Source: Platynereis dumerilii (Eukaryota > Annelida > Polychaeta > Phyllodocida > Nereididae). From it: a stretch of DNA of 64,000 nucleotides. The notes under the pieces were generated by a model that searched no databases, was not told the DNA's origin, and saw only the letters and a list, made by a program, of their open reading frames with translations. Below are positions 58,553 through 64,000 of this stretch, piece by piece. Location of the stretch: the NCBI GenBank assembly GCA_026936325.1, contig JAPTHN010000001.1, positions 134,145,138 to 134,209,137 of the forward strand, given 5' to 3'. Each line of letters starts with the position of its first letter. Within the stretch, counting starts at the first letter, position 1. The position numbers and the translations under genes were made by a program.

Positions 58553-58742
58553 CACTCTAAAAAATGTCGGGACAAAAATTGGTTTTTTAGATTCAAAATG
58601 GTTTTTTGAAAAACCAAATTTCAATGCAAAACCAACATGGATTTTTTTAAAAATCCATGTTGGTTTTTTGCATTGAAATTTGGTTTTTAAAAAAACCATT
58701 TTGAGTCTAAAAAAACAATATTGTCTGAAATTATTTAGAGTG
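58553..58742 (-). mobile_element. Hairpin MITE, CACTCT family, copy 5 (inverted, both arms changed)
   Basis: 190 bp in the same orientation as copy 4. The 2-bp duplication is CA (ACA|element|CAG). Near the centre CCAACATGG in the left arm and CCATGTTGG in the right arm replace CCAAAATGG/CCATTTTGG of the other copies, so the substitution is present in complementary form in both arms. The right terminus has a few further changes (AACAATATTGTC, TTATTTAGAGTG). Confidence 0.9.
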
Positions 58743-60465
58743 CAGGAATGACACTGTGACTGAACAGGGAACTAAATTTGCCACCTGCATTGTTGCTAGT
58801 CACTGGCAGTCAGGGTGTTATTGACTTCATTTTAAGGTCCTTTATTGTTTCTGAATCAGTTATATCAGACGTTTAAAGAAGCAGATATGTTTATTTGAAA
58901 AAAAAAAGTGAAGAATTTATATAAATTAATAATGAAATCTTGCTCTCTTCATTCTAATGTGAATGAAAGTGTCTGTGGTATCTGGTTGGTGCTGATATTG
59001 AGAATGAATTAGGACTAGAGATGTTGCAGATCAAGTTTTGAGGAATCGTTGATAAAACAGTTGCAGAAGAACTGTTGAATGAAACTGTTTTGCTGTTTAC
59101 CTTTGTTGAACCGAAGTACAACTAATTGTGAACAATTGTAAATTTAATTGTTTATGGTTGACAAACTTTGGTCACAGTTGCCAGTGCATGGCTCCTAGGC
59201 TTATATTACAGAATACAAGTTTGCTTTACTAATGCAGTTCCAACCCAAGACTGCATAGCATTGCAGAACTCCAACCTGCTGTGCAATCACTGTACCATTT
59301 GGGCCTATTTAGACTAAATTTACCTCACAAAAGAGGAGAATTGTGAAATGCATGGTCCACTCTCCTTTGACAATACCCTGCAGACGTCCTGAAGAGATAC
59401 AGTCACAGATGGCATGTACAGAGCTAGCCCTATACCCTAGCATTGGGCCAGCAGCCCTATGGGCTCAGCATCCACACAAGAAAGAACAACAAATCCACCT
59501 GACTGGTCACTAACTATTCAAGACTATTGAAGAAGTATTCACGACTATTGGAGACTATTCAGGACTGTTCAGTAACTATTCATGATGTTCAGTCAAGCCA
59601 GCAATGGAATTTTTCTGAAGCAAGAAGGAAAATTACCATTAGCCTCTCAGTCAAATATATTTAACCTCCAATTTGAGACAAACTGAATCTTAACCAGCAT
59701 CCATAATGGTAATAGCATATGCAACAACTGATGCAAAAGGTTAAAAAGTGCAATTGGCATTAACAATATTTGCCTAATATTTCAAGTGACATCTGCATCA
59801 TAGAATGATACATGTATTGTAATTATCCATAGACACAGACAAGACAGAATAATACAATCATGATAAAGAAAGATGGTATAGAATAATGGGATGGTGGAAT
59901 CATTAAATACAATAATGAAAAGATGCGGATTATTTATATCACCTGTAACAATGAAGACATCATGTGGTACATACAAAATTACAAATACAATACAAATTTG
60001 ATGCAGATTGGTGTCTGGCATACAGTGTATATATAAGCTACAAATGGATGTACTTAATTGTACAATAAATTGTCTGAATTGTTTGTTCAACACAACAATT
60101 TCATACAATCACTTTTACATGATAATTGAGATCTCCTGCTCAATATATTTTACCTAATGTAAATACTGAACCTGTTCAGAAAACCAATTAATTGGCAAAT
60201 TTAGGATGCATCAGTTGTATTGTGGCAATGTAAATAATTGCTTTGACAATTATGAACACTTGTTGCAACGGTGATCATTTGTCTATCATAGTGAATTTTC
60301 TTTTGTAATAAACCATTAATAATATCAATCCATGACATTCCTTGAAATAGCTAACCCTTCTTGATACGCAGGACTGTGATATTGAAATTGATATTCACTG
60401 AGATCCATTGATCATATTCATGAAAATTACTGCAAAATTAACTATAATTGGAAATATTCTTGATA
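58743..60465. other. gene-free; ACTATTCA-type short repeat
   Basis: At about 59508-59590, ACTATTCAAGACTATTG, GACTATTGGAGACTATTCAG-like words recur. Nothing else supported. Confidence 0.45.
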
Positions 60466-60469
60466 CTTC

Positions 60470-60625
60470 ATTGGTGATATTCGTTGATAATAATTTTTCA
60501 TGCTGTATTCATTTCTGTTGCATCATTGATGATAGTCATTCATTGATGATATTTCATTGGTGATATCAAAGGGTCATGAACCTTTGGTGATATTCGCTGA
60601 TGATATTTCATTGATGGGATTCTTG
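60470..60625 (+). repeat. Degenerate TTGGTGATATT / TTGATGATATTTC repeat
   Basis: TTGGTGATATTC, TTGATGATATTTCATTGGTG and similar words recur about eight times at 15-30 base spacing. Confidence 0.7.
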
Positions 60626-60877
60626 GTGATATTATTAGTTTATCAAGTTGGGAGTGCATCTTTTAAAGATGCCCATTGCATGTGAGATGGCTACAAGCCC
60701 AAGTACAAGGCTCTACTCTGGGATGCATATTGTAGTTTATGGCGGCCATATCATTACCCCTTATAATGGCCACAGTATCATGCAAATGCTTTGGCTGCTT
60801 TTAATGCCCACTATAATGCCCACACACCTCCAATAATGCCCACTCTAATGCACAGCACTGCACAGCAATGCACACAC

Positions 60878-61782
60878 GGTACGTTATAAAACGCGGACTG
60901 GACCCGGACCCGGACTGGACCCGGACTCACGGACTTTGGTAATACAGGCAAGCCAAGCCGCCATAAATGACCACAGTTACCCCTAGCAGAGCCACGCACC
61001 CCTTTTATCTTGCACGCCCCCCCCCCCCCCCCTAGCTTCTCCCTTTTCCTCCATGTATGTACAACAGTGCACTGATCAATGCAGCATGGCTTTATCATTG
61101 AGATTTTTATTTCGTCATGGATAGAGTGACCCAAGATAGATACAATCATGTACAGGAGGCCTATTGTCGATTATTCAGATTATGGGTGCCAAACCCCATT
61201 TTCGAAAAAAACGAACATAAAGCATTTGATCTGTAAAACCTTAGGTAATAAGAAACGATCTAACAACCTGTCAAACTATCAAACTGTCAACCAGGCTATC
61301 TGGTGCTCTAGCCCCCCCCCCCCGTATCACTAATGGTGGTCCCCTTGATAAGTACAGTTGTTTCTTTCAAGAACAAAATGTTGAAAGTTAATATTTTTCT
61401 GACAAGCAGTCCATTTGCCTCCTACTTGGTTCTTGTGAAAGATGTACTGTTATTTCCACTCTGAGAATTACTTTCCCTGAATGGTTATTTCGTGGATCTA
61501 TCTATCTCCATGAGATAACATTATTAGGCCTACCTTCCATATTAATTTCAATGCCAATTGAGTTGCAGGCATTATATTTTACTGAATGCGGAAGGTGCAT
61601 GGGGGGGGGCTGAAGATGAAGGAGATGAGTGGCTGTGCAGGGGTGAACTCGTCAGAGCATTTGTGGTCAAGCACTGACCATGATAGCTTGGCTTGACTAT
61701 AATTGCCAAGTCCGTGACTGAGTCCGGGTCCGGGTCCAGTCCGGGTCCAGGTCCGAGTCCAGTCCGGGTTTTATAACGTACC
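60878..61782. mobile_element. 905-bp element with about 85-100-bp inverted termini and 9-bp target duplication
   Basis: TGCACACAC is directly repeated at 60869-60877 and 61783-61791. Between them GGTACGTTATAAAAC begins the left end and its complement closes the right end. The inverted termini (about 60878-60962 and 61682-61782) are full of GGACCCGGACT words and end with ACGGACTT and AAGCCAAGC. Long termini and 9-bp duplications are typical of Mutator-like elements (Merlin makes 8-9 bp). The interior is not palindromic, contains C runs at about 61018-61033 and 61312-61323, and has no transposase, so it is non-autonomous. The target lies in a GCACA-rich stretch, which slightly weakens the duplication. 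Confidence 0.82.
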
Positions 61783-61791
61783 TGCACACAC

Positions 61792-63318
61792 CATGGCTAG
61801 GGCTTGAAGCAACGAGGAAGCTGCTGGTAGATCAAAGAGCTGCCGCATCACCATCGTTTTCTTGACCTCATCACACCTTGCCAAAGCAGGGAGCTTTTAG
61901 AAGTCTACTAAGTCCATGGCCAAAGTGTCTCCACTCAGCAAGTGTCATGGAACTTTGATGAAGCAGGTCAAAAAGCAATGCCTTGGGCCTGGGAGCATAC
62001 CCTTATGCCAGCGAGAATACTTATTATGAACATAAAGAGAAAACTTAGGAATATCACTTAGGTGTCTGTGTCCTTTAATTTTCTTTAATATGTTACATGT
62101 GCCAAACTTCACACATACTGATGACGTGTACCCTCCATAACACATTGTACATTGACCCTCTAAGGAAGGTGTGAAGTTCGGTTGGGTTTTTGCTGGTCAT
62201 AAACTCATAGGTGTGGTCATTAATGAAGCATCAAGAACCATTCATATGAACCATTCATGGAGCATTCATGGACCATTCATGGGCCATTGTTATAATTAGG
62301 CTCAATGAGTTAATGGTGACCCTTGGGGTCCACATCAAAGAAAAAATTGAACATTTTTAGAGGACCATGCTGTTCTTCAACAACATCTTAAATTATAATG
62401 TCCATAGGTGTTATCTCCAAGTATCCCTAACCAATAATATCATTTAACCTATCCCCCCAAAACACAAAGGGGTGATAATGATTACCCAGAGACAGTTCAA
62501 GACACAAGAGACATTATAAATTTGTGCATGGTTGATTTGGTAATGATGAAAGCTGCTGAAGCTGGGCAAGATGATGGGACAAGACAGCCCAGTGGGAGCC
62601 CTGTGAAATCCTTGCAGTGGGGAGTATCATATGGTGACAATGTCCCATGACAGGGTGGAAGGGCCTATTCTAGTGCTTCAAAGGTCCATGAGAGGCCTGT
62701 GAAAGGTCCCTTGAAGGCTGACTGAAATTTCACCAGGAATTTTACTAGAAAGGCTTGCTGAAAATTTACCAGAAGGGCAACCCAAAAAGGGATTGCCATT
62801 TTTTTTCAAATTTGGGTTCAATACAAGAACTGGACGGTGAACCCAATCTCTAAGAAGCTCTAAGGAACTCTATAAGGGAAGCCAGCTCGTTTTCCTTACA
62901 AGAAGCCAAAAATAGGTTGGGGTAGGATGAATTGTGTCACTGAAAAGGCAAGAAAATGCAAAGAGGTAAGCAAAGAGGGCTAAAGCAACCCAAAGTAGGC
63001 CCAGGGGCCGCAGTTGCCTTCAGGCTCCATGCTTCAAGATGCCCCACAAAGCCTCAGCATCTTTTTAGGGCTATCTGATTGGTAAGCATCCTACCTGGAC
63101 CTACCCTACTCAAATGAGGGGTTATTAAAGTCACCCACCACCACAACCTATCCCTTCCATCACCAGTTATCATTCAAGTTAACTGTCAGTTACCCCTTGG
63201 TGAAATTATCATTGTATAATTTCCAATATCTACCCCAAAGTGGTCATAGAAATTAGGCCCACAGCTACAACGGACAGAATTCGTAAATCTGACAGACCCC
63301 CTAGCATCATATAAACCT
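61792..63318. other. gene-free; 11-bp ACCATTCATGG decayed repeat
   Basis: At about 62236-62288 (A/G)ACCATTCATGG, GCATTCATGG and ACCATTCATGG follow each other at 11-13 base spacing. Nothing else is recognised. Confidence 0.5.
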
Positions 63319-63522
63319 ATGAGGCATTACAGTCTGATAGCCTATCTAGTTACTATCTGTCTTAGTCTCATCCTTCTGATGTATTACAGTCATCAGAACT
63401 CCCCCATCACCTTACTTTGTCTCCATCCACCTGCTAATTGCCCTTGTTCAGTGCCATTCACCTGTTCAGGGGCCAAACCATGCTGCTCTGTTTCCTGTGA
63501 GAGACAAAGAGAAGAACCTTAG
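63319..63522 (+). CDS. small cysteine-rich ORF with signal-anchor-like start
   Basis: A 67-codon frame begins MRHYSLIAYLVTICL and continues hydrophobic to about residue 23 (SLILLMYY), then a short polar stretch and a Cys-rich tail (CLHPPANCPCSVPFTC, then SGAKPCCSVSCERQ) ending in TAG. Tail spacing is C-x6-C-x-C-x5-C-x5-CC-x3-C. Signal plus Cys-rich tail is the layout of small secreted peptides. ATG context is poor, CpG is absent, no polyadenylation or splice signal was identified, and ORFs this short are common by chance. Confidence 0.18.
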   Translation: MRHYSLIAYLVTICLSLILLMYYSHQNSPITLLCLHPPANCPCSVPFTCSGAKPCCSVSCERQREEP

Positions 63523-64000
63523 CGCAGGCCAAAGCACATCAGTCTTCCTAATGCAAAATTGATACCTAGTTGTGGCCAAAGTGAGTAAATTACTATAAAT
63601 TTGGATTCCTATAAATTCCAATTTCGTCCCAACATCATAATTTCCAGGTAAACTGATACGTCATGAGGGCAGGTATTAGAATGCTATGAAGATGCTATAA
63701 AGTTAATGATGCTGGTGACCTTAAATATTGATGCTGAGGTTTTCTGAAGGTCTTTTTGGCCTCAGTGAAGGTCCTATGGCCTCAGTGAAGGTCCTCTGAC
63801 CTTACTTGGGACCTCCACTATAGAGCTGAGGTGGACCTTTTGTGGGAGTTCAATGTGAGTTTGGTCTGCTTTAGATCATCAGTTGTTTGGCTCATATTCA
63901 CCATAAGAAATTGATGGGTTTTCGTGAAACTGCGTGCTGGGAGGGTGACTATTAAATTTTTCAATTTTGGGGTTTATGGGTGGATTATAAAGTGCATGAT
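63523..64000. other. no supported gene; 21-bp duplicated segment
   Basis: GGCCTCAGTGAAGGTCCT occurs at about 63758 and again at about 63778. Nothing else recognised. Confidence 0.45.

Noticed and set aside
63616-63637. CCAATTTCGTCCCAACAT resembling the CACTCT MITE subterminal sequence
   Set aside because: No CACTCT terminus, no hairpin partner and no duplication; similarity is limited to about 16 bases.
1-64000. Search for LTR elements, retroviral genes, Polintons, rRNA, snRNA and complete tRNA genes
   Set aside because: No paired LTRs, gag/pol/env-like frames, Polinton genes or complete cloverleaf tRNA were recognised; tRNA-like pieces look SINE-derived.

Overview
This 64 kb window looks like gene-poor nuclear DNA of an animal. 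There are no operon-like runs of ORFs, no bacterial genes, long stretches rich in TG/CA and poor in CpG, many microsatellites and minisatellites, short non-autonomous DNA transposons, tRNA-derived SINE-like pieces and a decayed LINE. The mix (GATA, CCTT and CCT microsatellites, hairpin MITEs, tRNA-type SINEs) fits a marine invertebrate or a basal deuterostome, but I cannot name the species. I saw no LTR element, retrovirus or Polinton.

Layout. 0-6 kb: a foldback element with an amplified 55-bp repeat (280-1405), a possible exon (about 1.85 kb), a 550-bp polypyrimidine tract and the first copy of a hairpin MITE (3715-3902). 6-18 kb: mostly unrecognised sequence with purine tracts, a TAATTA-rich block that may be regulatory (10.2-10.8 kb), a CpG cluster at 11.8 kb and a 21-bp minisatellite whose unit resembles the pol III B box (14.77-15.30 kb), flanked by tRNA-like segments. 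18-23 kb: a splice-bounded 60-bp exon candidate (18856-18915), a CpG/E-box/ATGGCGG cluster (19.2 kb), two 11-bp minisatellites and a palindromic CRE followed by a consensus splice donor (22.25 kb). 23-34 kb: decayed tandem duplications and weak exon candidates on both strands (25.76 kb minus, 31.1 kb plus). 34-46 kb: MITE copies 2 and 3, the best small-gene model (38472-39031) and a four-unit ancient tandem repeat (44.9-45.5 kb). 46-64 kb: LINE reverse-transcriptase remnants, MITE copies 4 and 5, a hAT-like element with an exact 8-bp target duplication (57400-57992), an element with long terminal inverted repeats and an exact 9-bp target duplication (60878-61782), and a small cysteine-rich ORF near the end.

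How it fits together. No complete gene is confidently visible. The exon-like pieces are short, lie on both strands, and cannot be assembled into one transcript by phase, so the window is probably intergenic DNA and/or large introns. The best-supported content is repetitive: five copies of one CACTCT-ended MITE family, all with 2-bp target duplications, and at least a dozen local tandem duplications of very different ages, with periods from 11 to about 320 bp. Gene calls are low confidence and rest on reading frame, splice consensus and CpG retention only.
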